A stretch of DNA of 64,000 bases from Rickettsiaceae bacterium (GCA_023301685.1 JALZUG010000002.1:1-64000), one strand, 5' to 3'. Positions 18,903 through 28,545 are shown, numbered from the stretch's first letter. Notes: generated by a model not told the origin, from the sequence alone. Program-made: numbers and translations.

Positions 18903-19126
18903 AGAAAGATATACACCCAACATATCAAAAGCTAAAAATTAAGATTGGAAAAGACGAATTCGTTACTGCTTCAACTCTAAAGTCTGGTGAAATTCTTATG
19001 GATGTTGACTATAGAAAGCATCCGGCATGGAATAAAGATGCAGGTAATGTTGTGAATCAATCCAATAAGAATGTAAGTGACTTTAATAAAAAGTTTGGTG
19101 GTCTTTCTTTTGGAATGAAGAAATAG
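18899..19126 (+). CDS. rpmE: 50S ribosomal protein L31
   Basis: The 75 residues include MKKDIHPTYQKLKIKIG, MDVDYRKHPAWNKDAGNVV and SDFNKKFGGLSFG, close to the rickettsial L31 form. The CxxC zinc motif is absent, so it is the zinc-free (C-minus) type. It starts inside the rpmB stop codon region and ends shortly before a Rho-independent terminator. Confidence 0.96.
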   Translation: MKKDIHPTYQKLKIKIGKDEFVTASTLKSGEILMDVDYRKHPAWNKDAGNVVNQSNKNVSDFNKKFGGLSFGMKK

Positions 19127-19156
19127 CAGCGAATAATAAAATAATTATCTTCCCCC

Positions 19157-19196
19157 CGAGCCTTCTTAAGTTTAAAGACTTAGAAGGCTTTTTTTA
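19157..19196 (+). terminator. Rho-independent terminator of rpmB-rpmE
   Basis: AGCCTTCTTAAG and CTTAGAAGGCT form an imperfect stem with a short loop, followed by TTTTTTT. It lies about 35 bases after the rpmE stop. Confidence 0.85.
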
Positions 19197-19378
19197 TTTC
19201 TTATGCTACAAATCAAGAGCTATTCTTTATTTTCACAATAACTTTTAAGATTAGATTGCTTGATTAATAAATAATCATCAGGTAATCTTTTTTATGGTGA
19301 TAAAATTTGTGCCTGACCAGTGTAAAATTTATCAACTAGTGATAGAACTAATTAAAGACATTATTAATTCTGGGATTT

Positions 19379-20737
19379 ATGAAACAAGTGAGAAAATCTT
19401 GGCAAAATACTACGTATTTTGTATTAAGCGCAATTGGTGCTGCGGTTGGGCTAGGTAATATATGGAAGTTTCCATATGCAATTGGTGCAAACGGTGGAGG
19501 ATATTTTTTACTAGCATATGTTGTTTGTGTTTTCTTCTGTGTTTTGCCTATCTTAATAGCCGAGCTTGCAATTGGAAAATATAGTAAGAAAAATACAATT
19601 GATGCTTTTAAAGATTTATCAAGAAAATACAATCTCTCAAAGTTTTGGAATTATGTTCCGATATTAGGTTTAGTAACAGCGTTGCTAATATTGTCGTTTT
19701 ATACAGTGGTTTCTGGATGGTCGTTATATTATCTAGTAATCTCATTAACTGGTAAGCTTTCAAGTGTTACGACAGCTGAGAGTGTTGAGATTTGGATGAA
19801 TTTCTCAGGTTCGGCGGAGCTTGTTATTTTATATCATACATTATTTACATTTTTGACCGCTTGGTTTGTTTCTAGGGGTATAAATAATGGCTTGGAGAAA
19901 CTTAATATAATAACGATGCCAATATTGTTTATATTATTATTTATACTGATTTTTTATGTAGCATTTGAGAATTATGATAGCTTTATAAAGGCGATAAAAT
20001 TTATTTTTTCATTTGATTCTAGCAATGTGGCGATAAGCGATGTATTGCTCAGCGCTTTGGGGCAGGCGTTCTTCTCGCTTGCTGTTGGGATTGGTGCAAT
20101 GATTATGTATGGCTCGTATTTAAAGGAAGATACTCCGTTGCTTAGTTCTTCGTATATTATTGTTTTTGCGCAGCTAGTTGTTGGCTTGTTGTCAAGTGTT
20201 GCAATATTCTCTGTTGTTTTTACTACTAGCCTGTCGAAAATATCTGCGGGGCCAGAATTGATGTTTATTGTTATTCCTTCAATAGTATCCAATATGGCAT
20301 ATCCGCAGCTGATGAGTCTCAGTTTTTTTGTAGTGTTGTTTATTGCTGCTCTTACTTCGTCTGTGAATATTGCAGAGCTATTAATTGCTACATTGCACGA
20401 AAAAATGAATATATCTCGAAAGAAATCTTCAGTGATAATTGCAATAATAGTATGGCTTTTGGGCTTACTTTTATCTCTATCTTTTAATATTTGTAGTGAA
20501 TTTTTGATTTTTGAAAAATTCAACATGTTTGAATTTACTATCCATATATCCACAAATTATATGCTAACTATTGGTGGTGCACTAATAGCGATATATAGCG
20601 GATGGGTTTTGCCCAAACATCTTAAAATGGAATCTTTTACTGATGATAATTCTTGTGTTGCAAAAATATGGGTGTTTTTGCTCAAGTTTATTTCGTCAGT
20701 AGTTCCAATAATAATTCTTATTTATCCGAATAACTAA
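19379..20737 (+). CDS. Sodium-dependent NSS-family transporter, likely tryptophan (TnaT-like)
   Basis: A 452-residue membrane protein of the neurotransmitter:sodium symporter family. The unwound helix-1 signature GAAVGLGNIWKFPYAIG, with the Na+/substrate-binding Gly and Asn, is intact, and GGGYFLLAYV follows. The length suits the 11-helix bacterial members (MhsT, Tyt1) rather than 12-helix LeuT. The next gene, 34 bases downstream with a good ribosome binding site, is tryptophanase. In Symbiobacterium an NSS protein beside tryptophanase, TnaT, is a tryptophan transporter; the same role is inferred here from that precedent and the pairing. GGGA precedes the ATG weakly. Confidence 0.88.
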   Translation: MKQVRKSWQNTTYFVLSAIGAAVGLGNIWKFPYAIGANGGGYFLLAYVVCVFFCVLPILIAELAIGKYSKKNTIDAFKDLSRKYNLSKFWNYVPILGLVTALLILSFYTVVSGWSLYYLVISLTGKLSSVTTAESVEIWMNFSGSAELVILYHTLFTFLTAWFVSRGINNGLEKLNIITMPILFILLFILIFYVAFENYDSFIKAIKFIFSFDSSNVAISDVLLSALGQAFFSLAVGIGAMIMYGSYLKEDTPLLSSSYIIVFAQLVVGLLSSVAIFSVVFTTSLSKISAGPELMFIVIPSIVSNMAYPQLMSLSFFVVLFIAALTSSVNIAELLIATLHEKMNISRKKSSVIIAIIVWLLGLLLSLSFNICSEFLIFEKFNMFEFTIHISTNYMLTIGGALIAIYSGWVLPKHLKMESFTDDNSCVAKIWVFLLKFISSVVPIIILIYPNN

Positions 20738-20771
20738 AACGTAAAACAACCAGACTAAAGGAGCAGACTAA

Positions 20772-22097
20772 ATGACCAATCTTCTACCGCCTTTTAAAAT
20801 TAAAACAGTTGAACCAATATTTCTTTCTTCTATGGATGAGAGGAGGGAGTGGTTAAAACAAGCAAGCTATAATGTATTTAATTTAAGATCTGATCAAGTT
20901 ATGGTGGATCTTCTTACGGACTCTGGAACAGGTGCGATGAGCGCTGAGCAGACTGCTCAGCTTATAACGGGAGATGAGTCATATGCAGGCGCAAGTTCTC
21001 ATCGATATTTTTCTGATACTATTGGTGATATTACGGGTTTTAAGCATATTTATCCTGTGCACCAAGGCAGAGCTGCAGAGAGAATTTTATTCACTTTGCT
21101 TACAGATAAAACAAAAATAGTCCCTAATAATAATCATTTTGATACTACTCGTGCGAATATCGAATTCATGGGGGCTGAAGCTTTGGATCTAGTTGATGAT
21201 TCGAATAAAGATTTCAAAGGTAATATGGATATAAAAAAGCTTGAGGCGCTGCTTGAGAAGAAGGCGGATATAATTCCTGTTATTATGATTACTATTACAA
21301 ATAATACTGGTGGTGGACAGCCGGTTTCTATGCAGAATATTAAGGATGTAAGTCATCTTGCAAAACAATTTAACAAACCATTTTTTATTGATAGCTGTAG
21401 ATTTGCAGAAAATGCCTATTTTGTCAAGACACGCGAGGAAGGTTATGCTGACACATCCATAGAAGATATTGCTCGAGAGATTTTTTCTTATGCAGATGGC
21501 ATGACAATGAGCGCGAAAAAGGATGCTATAGTTCACATTGGTGGGTGGATTGCTGCAAATGATGATGAGCTTGCTGCAAAGATAGAAAATTTACTAATTT
21601 TGACAGAAGGGTTTAAGACTTATGGGGGGTTAGCTGGTCGTGATCTAGAAGCTATTGCAACTGGTATGCTTTCTGGTATGGAGTTTGAGTATTTGGATTA
21701 TCGGATCGGTCAGGTGAAAAAGCTTGGCAAGATGTTGGAGGATGTTGGAGTTCCAATCATAGGTCCAACAGGTGGGCATGCGGTATATATTAACGCAAAA
21801 GAGTTTTTGCCACATATCCCTCGCGACCAATTCCCAGGAGTTGCTTTAGCTGTTGAGGCTTATATAGAAGGTGGAGTAAGAGGGGCTGAGATTGGTTCGC
21901 TGATGTTTGGTGAAAATGCATCAAAAGAGTTGCTGCGCTTGGCGATTCCAAGGCGAGTATATGGTAGCGAGCATATCGAACATGTTGCATCAACTTTTGC
22001 AAAAATCAAGAAGCGCAAAGATGGTATTAAGGGAATAAAAATTGTCAAAGAGCCACAGTGCTTAAGGCATTTTAGCGCGCTACTTGACTATGCTTAA
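20772..22097 (+). CDS. tnaA: Tryptophanase (tryptophan indole-lyase)
   Basis: A PLP enzyme that splits tryptophan into indole, pyruvate and ammonia. The 441 residues align with the beta-eliminating lyase family: DFKGNMDI, ITNNTGGGQPVS, DSCRFAENAYF, MTMSAKKDAIVHIGG with PLP-binding Lys250, EGFKTYGGLAGRD and FPGVALAVEAYI. Three positions that separate tryptophanase from tyrosine phenol-lyase all point to tryptophanase: Asp124 in HFDTT (Thr in TPL), Ile374 in AEIGS (Arg in TPL) and His433 in LRHF (Phe in TPL). AAGGAG precedes ATG 20772. There is no obvious tnaC-like leader; the gene follows the NSS transporter in one unit. Confidence 0.93.
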   Translation: MTNLLPPFKIKTVEPIFLSSMDERREWLKQASYNVFNLRSDQVMVDLLTDSGTGAMSAEQTAQLITGDESYAGASSHRYFSDTIGDITGFKHIYPVHQGRAAERILFTLLTDKTKIVPNNNHFDTTRANIEFMGAEALDLVDDSNKDFKGNMDIKKLEALLEKKADIIPVIMITITNNTGGGQPVSMQNIKDVSHLAKQFNKPFFIDSCRFAENAYFVKTREEGYADTSIEDIAREIFSYADGMTMSAKKDAIVHIGGWIAANDDELAAKIENLLILTEGFKTYGGLAGRDLEAIATGMLSGMEFEYLDYRIGQVKKLGKMLEDVGVPIIGPTGGHAVYINAKEFLPHIPRDQFPGVALAVEAYIEGGVRGAEIGSLMFGENASKELLRLAIPRRVYGSEHIEHVASTFAKIKKRKDGIKGIKIVKEPQCLRHFSALLDYA

Positions 22098-22100
22098 TCT

Positions 22101-22296
22101 CGTCATAGCGAGCGTAAGCATTTCAATCTGCGAGGTATCAATAGTTATTCTATCACCCGCGAGGTGATTTGCAGGATATCAACAATTATTCGTTACCCTC
22201 GAGGAGCGTAGTGACGCGGCAATCTAGGGTGTTGTGATGAGTGATGTGTTTATGTGTAGTAAGGTCTGGATAGCCACGCTCGCGCTCGCTATGACG
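22101..22296. repeat. Dispersed palindromic repeat, unit 1
   Basis: The outer ends are a perfect inverted repeat: CGTCATAGCGAGCG at 22101-22114 and its complement at 22283-22296. Inside are two related direct units (22124-22165 and 22167-22208), GACGCGGCAATCTAG and GTCTGGATAGCCACGCTC, the last two being roughly complementary. This GC-richer, hairpin-forming pattern is the kind of intergenic dispersed repeat known from many Rickettsiales and other alphaproteobacteria. It directly follows the tryptophanase stop codon and could act as its terminator. Confidence 0.75.
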
Positions 22297-22369
22297 GGTG
22301 TGTTTTTGCTAGCATGTGAGTAGTAAACTAACTATAAAATAATCCATCAAAGCAAAAAGAGTAAATATA

Positions 22370-22657
22370 ATGAAAACTCCAGTCGTATATATCCTAACAA
22401 ACAAACGAAACGGTACTTTATACACTGGAGTCACTTCGGGTATAGTAAAAAGAATTTACGAACATAAAAATTCAATAACAAAAGGGTTCTCTGCAAGATA
22501 TGACTGCAAGTCTTTAGTGTTCTATGAATTGCACGATTCAATGGATTCGGCTATTACCAGAGAAAAACAAATCAAAGCCGGGTCACGCAAGAAAAAGTTG
22601 CAGCTTATCGAGTCAATGAATCCTGAATGGAAAGATTTGTACGACACGATAATTTAA
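22370..22657 (+). CDS. GIY-YIG nuclease-superfamily protein
   Basis: The 95 residues form one GIY-YIG domain: VYILTN and LYTGVT supply the paired tyrosine motifs, VKRIYEHK holds the catalytic Arg region, and AITREKQIKAGSRKKKLQLIESMNPEWKDLY holds the metal-binding Glu and the typical tail. It belongs to the small stand-alone group (YhbQ/UPF0213-like) whose function is not settled. It sits alone between two blocks of palindromic repeats, which suggests that repeats and gene may have moved or spread together, although such genes are often found beside repeats. Confidence 0.9.
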   Translation: MKTPVVYILTNKRNGTLYTGVTSGIVKRIYEHKNSITKGFSARYDCKSLVFYELHDSMDSAITREKQIKAGSRKKKLQLIESMNPEWKDLYDTII

Positions 22658-22689
22658 TTAGTCATATCCGTTGTTTGTGAGGAACAAAA

Positions 22690-23030
22690 AGACCGCGTTG
22701 CAATCTTTAGGTTTACATCGCTTACCCGTCGTTACGAGAAGATAAAGCGACGCGGCAATCCATTAGATTTTTCAACGAGAGGTATGTTTACATATGGTAA
22801 GGTCTGGATTGCCACGCTCCGCTCGCAATGACAAGGGCAATCTGTGAGGTGTCAATAGTTATCCCGTCACCTGCAAGGAGCTAAAAGTAATTCAGTAATC
22901 TGCGGTGTATCAATGGTTCCTCGTCACCCGCGAGGAGCGAAGTGACTGCGGCAATCCAGTATCTTTCAACGAATGATATTTTTATATGTTGTAAGGCCTA
23001 TAGATTACCGTCTTTACTGTCATAGGTGAA
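22690..23030. repeat. Dispersed palindromic repeats, units 2 and 3
   Basis: Unit 2 runs about 22728-22832: GTCGTTACGAGAAG, AGCGACGCGGCAATCC, then GGTCTGGATTGCCACGCTC (22801-22819) and CGCTCGCAATGAC. Unit 3 runs about 22921-23027: CGTCACCCGCGAGGAGCG, TGCGGCAATCCAG and a decayed right half ending ACTGTCATAGG. Two further copies of the roughly 42-base direct unit seen in unit 1 occur at 22838-22881 and 22897-22939. The copies differ by scattered substitutions, so they are old or evolve fast. Confidence 0.7.
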
Positions 23031-23491
23031 GATGTAAGGGAAAGAGCATTGTCCTGCACCGTTTGCGGGTGACAAGTTGATTTCATTATTTAGTTTGTAA
23101 TAAGCTTCGGTTATGACTATAATATAATTACTATTTTCAAACATCATCTAATAGCGCATATAATTGACAAAAATTTAACTCGCAAAACCCCAATAGATTT
23201 TCAATTATTAACCTATGTTGCAAAAATATCGTGCTCAATGAAAAGCGTGTGAAAACTATATTTAAACATTGCGGAAAGTCAGTCTTTGTGTATATAATTG
23301 CCCTGTAATTGATTATCTTTTTACTGCTCGGAGCGAGTGGTAAAAGGTCATTTAAGCTAGCTTTGCGCTGGTTTAGAAGGGGTTTAGAGCCGATAATCAA
23401 AATCAAATTTTCGAGTGAGTTTTGTTAAGATTTATCTATTTTCAATTTTCTCGAATTTTTAATTATTAACCATAAAAAGGAAATAAAAATT
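23031..23491. other. Leader region of the OmpB-like autotransporter gene
   Basis: About 460 bases ahead of the autotransporter. It holds an imperfect hairpin near 23318-23345 (TTTTTAC ... GTAAAA enclosing CTCGGAG) and the ribosome binding site AAAAAGGAAA (23475-23484), 7 to 8 bases before the start codon. A TTGACA at 23164-23169 lacks a convincing -10 partner. A minus-strand frame of 89 codons here has no homology that I recognise and no ribosome binding site. Confidence 0.45.
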
Positions 23492-26400
23492 ATGGAAAAC
23501 AAGTTTAAACTTAAAAAGTTTTTAGCAACTGCTTCGGCATTTGCTATGATTACAGGTGCATCATCTGCTGCGATGGGTGATGTGATAGTCACTGGCGGTG
23601 CCGAAGACCTTACTAATGCTGGTACATGGGTTGGTGCTAATACTCCTCCTGTAAATAACGACTCTATCCAGCTAGGTGGAAATCACACTCTTGATGCAAA
23701 CGCTGCGGATAGAATTATTTCTGCATATGATATTAATGGTAAAAACGCTGGTCTTATTACTATAAGCGAAAATCTATCTTTAGGTTCTGTGGGTAATGTA
23801 AACGGTGGTGCGGCAGCTGATATAAAATTTGGTGCTGCAAAAGTGCTTACTCTTTCAGGGACAGCTGGTGGTGCTATCGGAGCCGATGACTATAGTGGAC
23901 TAGGTGATATTGATTTTAACAATACAGCTTCTACAATTAATGCAGTGGATGGTGTTGATTTTGGTGGTGCTATTGATTCTGCAGCTGGTGGTCCTAACGG
24001 TACTTTGAACTTTGCAGGTAATGGTAGTGTGAATGGTGCAATTGGTGCAAATAATGCTTTAGCTCTTGTTAGTTTTAACGGGGCGGGTACTGTGCAATTA
24101 AAAGCAGCATCAAAAGCTACAACATTTAAAGTAAATCATGCTGATGCTATCGCTCAGTTCGATCATAACATTACAGGTGATGTTAGCTATACAGCTGACG
24201 GTACTGTAAATGTTGCTGATAATAAAACAATTACAGGTAAACTTGATAATGCTGGTCCAAATACTGGTGTTTTAAATTTTGCTGGTAGAGGTGCTGTAAC
24301 TGCTAAAGTTGGTCATACTAATGCACTTAAAGAAGTTAACATAAATGGTACTACTGCTGCTGGTGTTGTTGCTTTTGCTGATGAAGTAAAAGCACAAAAG
24401 ATCACAGTGAATGATGCTGCTGCAAAAGTTACTTTTGCTAATAATGTTACTGCTGCAAATGGACTACAATTCAGTAAAGACGGTCAGGTAACTGTTGCCG
24501 CTGGTAACAAAGTAATTACTGGTGCTGTGAAAAACACTGTTGCAGCAGGGGTTGACGGTAAATTTGCTAATACTGGTAAATTGATATTTACTGCTGGTTC
24601 TGGTGCTGGTGTTGCTGATGGAACTGTAACTGGAGCAATTGGTGAAGATGGTAAAGCATTAAGCCTTGTACATATTGTTGGTGCAGGTGATGTTTCTTTA
24701 ACTGCTGCTAACACTGCCCATCATGCAGCAACATTTAAATTTGATGATGCAGATTCACGTTTATTGGTTGCAGCTGGTGGTTCTCTAGTTGGTGATTTAG
24801 TTGCAGTTGCTAATAATGACGGTAAAATTAGATTCGCTGGTGCTGGTGAAATTACAGGTAAAATTGGTGATACAGGTGGTAATGGTGTAGGTCTAGTTGA
24901 AGCAAATGGCGCTGCTGTTGTGAAAATCGGTGCTGGTGATCATAAAGCTGCATTTGCTACTAAAGATGCCGGCGCAGGATTTACTTTTGCTGATGGTGCA
25001 AATGTAACTGGAGCAATTACCAATACATCACTTGCTGCACATACTGGTGCATTAACATTTGAAGGTAAATCAACTGTTAATGGCGTAGTTGGTGGTGGAG
25101 CTAATAAAATGAATGTAATCGATGTAACAGGTGGGGCTGATAAGAATGTTATCTTCAAGCTTGCTACAACAGCCACAACATTAAACATCGGTAAAAATGA
25201 CCAAGAAGGTGCTGCAAAAGTAACAATTGGTAATGCCCTTACAGTGACAGACATATTATTCCTAGATAACAAGACACAGTCAGGTGAGCTGGAAATTTCA
25301 GGTGCTGGTGGTCATGTTATCACGGGTGGTATTAACAGCGCTGCAGGTGCTGCTGATGAGACTAGAGGTAAAATCACAATTGCAGCTAATGTTGGTGCTA
25401 ATGCAGTGACTTTTGCTGGTAAAATTGGTGATACAGCTAATAAAAAAGGTATCAATCATCTACATATTCTAAATAATGATGCTGGTGGTTCAGTTATACT
25501 ACAAGGTGGTACTGATGTACATATTGCTAAAGTCCAAGCTGCTGGAGCAGGTACATTAAAACTAAATGAAGCAGATGCTAAATTTAAGTTTGGCGAGATT
25601 GTACTAGATAATGATAATGTGTTCTCATTAGCAGTTAATGAAAATGCTGTATTAAAAGGACTTGCAGAAGGCTCTGTGAATTTTGGTACTGCAACTCATC
25701 GACTAAAATCACTTGAGTTTACTGATGATAAGACTTTAACTATCGAAAATGGTGTTAATATTTATGCTGGTGAATTAAATAACACTGTTGGTAACAATAA
25801 TAAGGGTACACTGATTTTTAAAGGGGATAGTATTTTCTCTGCAAAATCTGATGGACAAAATATCAATGCAATTGAAGTGCAAGGTAATGGTAATACAGTA
25901 ACTATACTGAAAGATATTCATACAGAAAATGATATTAAATTATCAAATAATGCAACTTTAGCTGTAGCCGGCAGCATAACAGCAGATACTGCTAACGGTA
26001 ATGATAACGATGGTAATGGTGTAGTTGGTGTTGCTGATAATAACGGTAAGCTGAAATTTATTAATTCTGCTGCTGTTACTGTTGATGGTAGAGTTGGTGC
26101 TGCTGCAGCTAAACTTCAATCTATTGAGTTTAACGGTGGAGATGTAACATTTAATAATGTTGTAAGACATGATGGTAGAGATCTACTATTTACTGGTACA
26201 AATGCTTCAAAAGTAACATTTGATGCTGCTGGTATTGGTGCAGCTAACTTTGTAAATAACAGTGAAGCTAATGGAGTAGCTCACACAGTTGTATTAAATA
26301 CTAATGAAGCTTTCACAGGGCAGATTGCCGTTGCTAATCCAGATACTAAGCAAATTAGACTAGATATTGGTACTAATAGTAAAACAGCTACACTAAATGG

Positions 26401-28501
26401 TGGAGTACAGGCGAATGGTGCACACTTTATCAATGGAAATGCAGCTGATGATAAAGGTACTCTTGATTTAGGTCAAGATGGTGTGACAGTTTATGGAGCT
26501 GGTACAGCTGAGAAAAAACTTCTTGCTGTAAATGTTAATGAGAATGCAACCATTACAGGCGGAACTCACGCTGCTACAACAACTATTGCTCAAGACAAAA
26601 CAGCAACACTTGGAGGTGGAATTTCAGGTACTAACTTTGCTTTAGCAAATACTGGATCTACTGCTAAATTCTCAGATGGCGCTACTTTGAAAGTTGCTAT
26701 TGCAGATACAGTAGGTGATAAAGGTATCGTTGAATTCCTAGGTGGTGGTACAGTTGAAGCTGGTAAAGACATTGGTACTCTTGCTCAGAGAGTAAAAATG
26801 GTTACTTTCTCAGATGTTGCTGGTAAAACTCTGACATTTGGTTCGAGTGTATTTGCAAATGAAAAGATTGATATCAGAAAAGGTACATTTAAGCCTGGAA
26901 ATGATGATGTAGTTTTAAATGCACCAGATGTTAATGCACAAAATGCTTCATTTGACTTAGGTTCAACTGGTAAAGTTACAGTTAATAACGGTAACCTTAC
27001 ATTTAGTGGTACAGAAGGTAAAATTGCAGTTGCGATTGCTCAAGCTGGTAATAATGTTTCTGGTGGACAGATTGTTGCTGGAACAGGTGCTACGTTGAAA
27101 TATGATGCAAATTCTATGGTAACAATAACTGCAGATGATGCAAATGGCAGCAGACCATCAGCAGGTGCAAGCCGTACATTTACTCTGATCAAGAATGATA
27201 CAGGTAAAGCTGTAGTAGGTACACTTGGTGTCAATCCTGTAGCTAGCACGAATCCATTTACTAAATGGAGTAGTAGCTTTGATAATGGTAACTTAATTCT
27301 TACTCAGATTGATGGTGCAGCAGATAAGATTAAAGAAATCTTAGGAACTGACTTAGATGCTGTTGATAAAGCAAACGTTGACGTGCTAACACAAGCTGAA
27401 GCTGGAACTGATGCAGCTAAGTTTGTAACTGTGTTAGAAGGTCTCGTTAATAATAAAGCTAAGATGAATGAAGCTCTTGACCGTTTAACATCTGTGTCTA
27501 CTGCGACAGACTCAATTGAAAATACTATGAACGATTTAGTTAATGGTATTGGAACACGTCTTAGCCTAGTTGGTAAGCAAACAGCTGGTACTCCTGTTCA
27601 GTCTAGAACAGTTGCAAGTGCAAACGTTACTGGTGTATCTGCAGGTGATGAGCATGCAAGATATGGCGCATGGTTCAGTCCTTTCTTTAGCAAAACGACT
27701 CAGAAAGCTAGAAAAGGTGCAGCTGGTTACAAAGATACTACATATGGTGGTAGCTTCGGTATGGATACAAGAGCTAATGATGATTTAATTCTTGGTGCTG
27801 CTGTAACTTTTGCTAATTCAGAAATGAAGCACAGAGACTTCAAGTCTGGAGATAAAACAAAAGTGAACTCACTAATGTTCTCTATCTATGCATTGCAGCA
27901 AATTACTGATACATGGTTTGCTCAAGGTTCTGCAACTATTGCTTCAAATGAAGTTAAGAATTCAGAAAAAAGAGTTCGTAACGCAACTGCATTTGATACT
28001 GTAAGTGGTAAGTATAACTCAATGTCATTTGTTGGTGATGTATTATTCGGTTACAATTATGCAACTGAAGATTTCACTCTAACTCCAATGGGTGGTGTAA
28101 GGTACGCTAGAGTAAACAGTGCAGGTTATAAAGAGAATGGTTCAACTACAGGCCAGAACTTAAATGTTTCACAAAAAGCATCTAATAAGTTTGAAGTTGT
28201 AGTTGGTGCTAGAGTATCTGGTGGTACATTCGATATGAATGGTATGTCAGTAACTCCTGAACTACATGGTTTCATTAATCATGACGTTATTGGTAAGAAT
28301 CCTAAGCAAGATTTGAGAATTGGTGGTGCACCAACTTCTTTAACTGCTAAGTCTCGTAAGCCAATTAAGACAACATTTAACTTAGGTCTAGGCGTTAACG
28401 CTGATTATGGCATGATGGAATATGGTGTTGGTTATGATGTTCACCTAGCTGAGAAGCGTGTTGGACATGAAGGAAGCTTGAAAGTTCGTGTGAACTTCTA
28501 A
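23492..28501 (+). CDS. OmpB/Sca-family autotransporter surface protein
   Basis: A type V secreted outer-membrane protein of 1669 residues. The order is a signal peptide (MENKFKLKKFLATASAFAMITGASSAAMG), a Gly/Ala/Asn/Thr-rich passenger to about residue 1300 built of degenerate units of the form LxFxGxGxVxGxIG...LxxVxxNG (beta-helix), an alpha-helical junction (about 1310-1375), and an autotransporter barrel from about 1388 (ARYGAWFSPFF, AAVTFANSEMKHRDFKSGDKTKVNS) to the end KVRVNF with terminal Phe. Barrel and tail closely resemble rickettsial OmpB (Sca5), an adhesin and surface-layer protein that is cleaved from its barrel. Two terminators follow, so it is a single-gene transcript. Whether it is the true OmpB orthologue is not certain. 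Confidence 0.92.
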   Translation: MENKFKLKKFLATASAFAMITGASSAAMGDVIVTGGAEDLTNAGTWVGANTPPVNNDSIQLGGNHTLDANAADRIISAYDINGKNAGLITISENLSLGSVGNVNGGAAADIKFGAAKVLTLSGTAGGAIGADDYSGLGDIDFNNTASTINAVDGVDFGGAIDSAAGGPNGTLNFAGNGSVNGAIGANNALALVSFNGAGTVQLKAASKATTFKVNHADAIAQFDHNITGDVSYTADGTVNVADNKTITGKLDNAGPNTGVLNFAGRGAVTAKVGHTNALKEVNINGTTAAGVVAFADEVKAQKITVNDAAAKVTFANNVTAANGLQFSKDGQVTVAAGNKVITGAVKNTVAAGVDGKFANTGKLIFTAGSGAGVADGTVTGAIGEDGKALSLVHIVGAGDVSLTAANTAHHAATFKFDDADSRLLVAAGGSLVGDLVAVANNDGKIRFAGAGEITGKIGDTGGNGVGLVEANGAAVVKIGAGDHKAAFATKDAGAGFTFADGANVTGAITNTSLAAHTGALTFEGKSTVNGVVGGGANKMNVIDVTGGADKNVIFKLATTATTLNIGKNDQEGAAKVTIGNALTVTDILFLDNKTQSGELEISGAGGHVITGGINSAAGAADETRGKITIAANVGANAVTFAGKIGDTANKKGINHLHILNNDAGGSVILQGGTDVHIAKVQAAGAGTLKLNEADAKFKFGEIVLDNDNVFSLAVNENAVLKGLAEGSVNFGTATHRLKSLEFTDDKTLTIENGVNIYAGELNNTVGNNNKGTLIFKGDSIFSAKSDGQNINAIEVQGNGNTVTILKDIHTENDIKLSNNATLAVAGSITADTANGNDNDGNGVVGVADNNGKLKFINSAAVTVDGRVGAAAAKLQSIEFNGGDVTFNNVVRHDGRDLLFTGTNASKVTFDAAGIGAANFVNNSEANGVAHTVVLNTNEAFTGQIAVANPDTKQIRLDIGTNSKTATLNGGVQANGAHFINGNAADDKGTLDLGQDGVTVYGAGTAEKKLLAVNVNENATITGGTHAATTTIAQDKTATLGGGISGTNFALANTGSTAKFSDGATLKVAIADTVGDKGIVEFLGGGTVEAGKDIGTLAQRVKMVTFSDVAGKTLTFGSSVFANEKIDIRKGTFKPGNDDVVLNAPDVNAQNASFDLGSTGKVTVNNGNLTFSGTEGKIAVAIAQAGNNVSGGQIVAGTGATLKYDANSMVTITADDANGSRPSAGASRTFTLIKNDTGKAVVGTLGVNPVASTNPFTKWSSSFDNGNLILTQIDGAADKIKEILGTDLDAVDKANVDVLTQAEAGTDAAKFVTVLEGLVNNKAKMNEALDRLTSVSTATDSIENTMNDLVNGIGTRLSLVGKQTAGTPVQSRTVASANVTGVSAGDEHARYGAWFSPFFSKTTQKARKGAAGYKDTTYGGSFGMDTRANDDLILGAAVTFANSEMKHRDFKSGDKTKVNSLMFSIYALQQITDTWFAQGSATIASNEVKNSEKRVRNATAFDTVSGKYNSMSFVGDVLFGYNYATEDFTLTPMGGVRYARVNSAGYKENGSTTGQNLNVSQKASNKFEVVVGARVSGGTFDMNGMSVTPELHGFINHDVIGKNPKQDLRIGGAPTSLTAKSRKPIKTTFNLGLGVNADYGMMEYGVGYDVHLAEKRVGHEGSLKVRVNF

Positions 28502-28510
28502 TTCCAAAGA

Positions 28511-28545
28511 ATTTAGGAGGTTAAGCTATTTAACCTCCTAAACTA
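28511..28545 (+). terminator. Strong hairpin after the autotransporter gene
   Basis: A perfect 12-bp stem (28512-28523 with 28531-28542, TTTAGGAGGTTA and its complement) with a 7-base loop stands 10 bases past the stop codon. No T-run follows directly, so it may protect the mRNA 3' end or act together with the next terminator. Confidence 0.7.

Noticed and set aside
20772-22097. Tyrosine phenol-lyase instead of tryptophanase
   Set aside because: The three discriminating positions (Asp124, Ile374, His433) are those of tryptophanase.
22124-22939. CRISPR array from the repeated 42-base units
   Set aside because: Four copies with unequal spacing, divergence between copies and no cas genes; they belong to palindromic dispersed repeats.
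23137-23406. An 89-codon minus-strand frame upstream of the autotransporter
   Set aside because: No ribosome binding site, no recognisable family, and it lies in the leader of a plus-strand gene.
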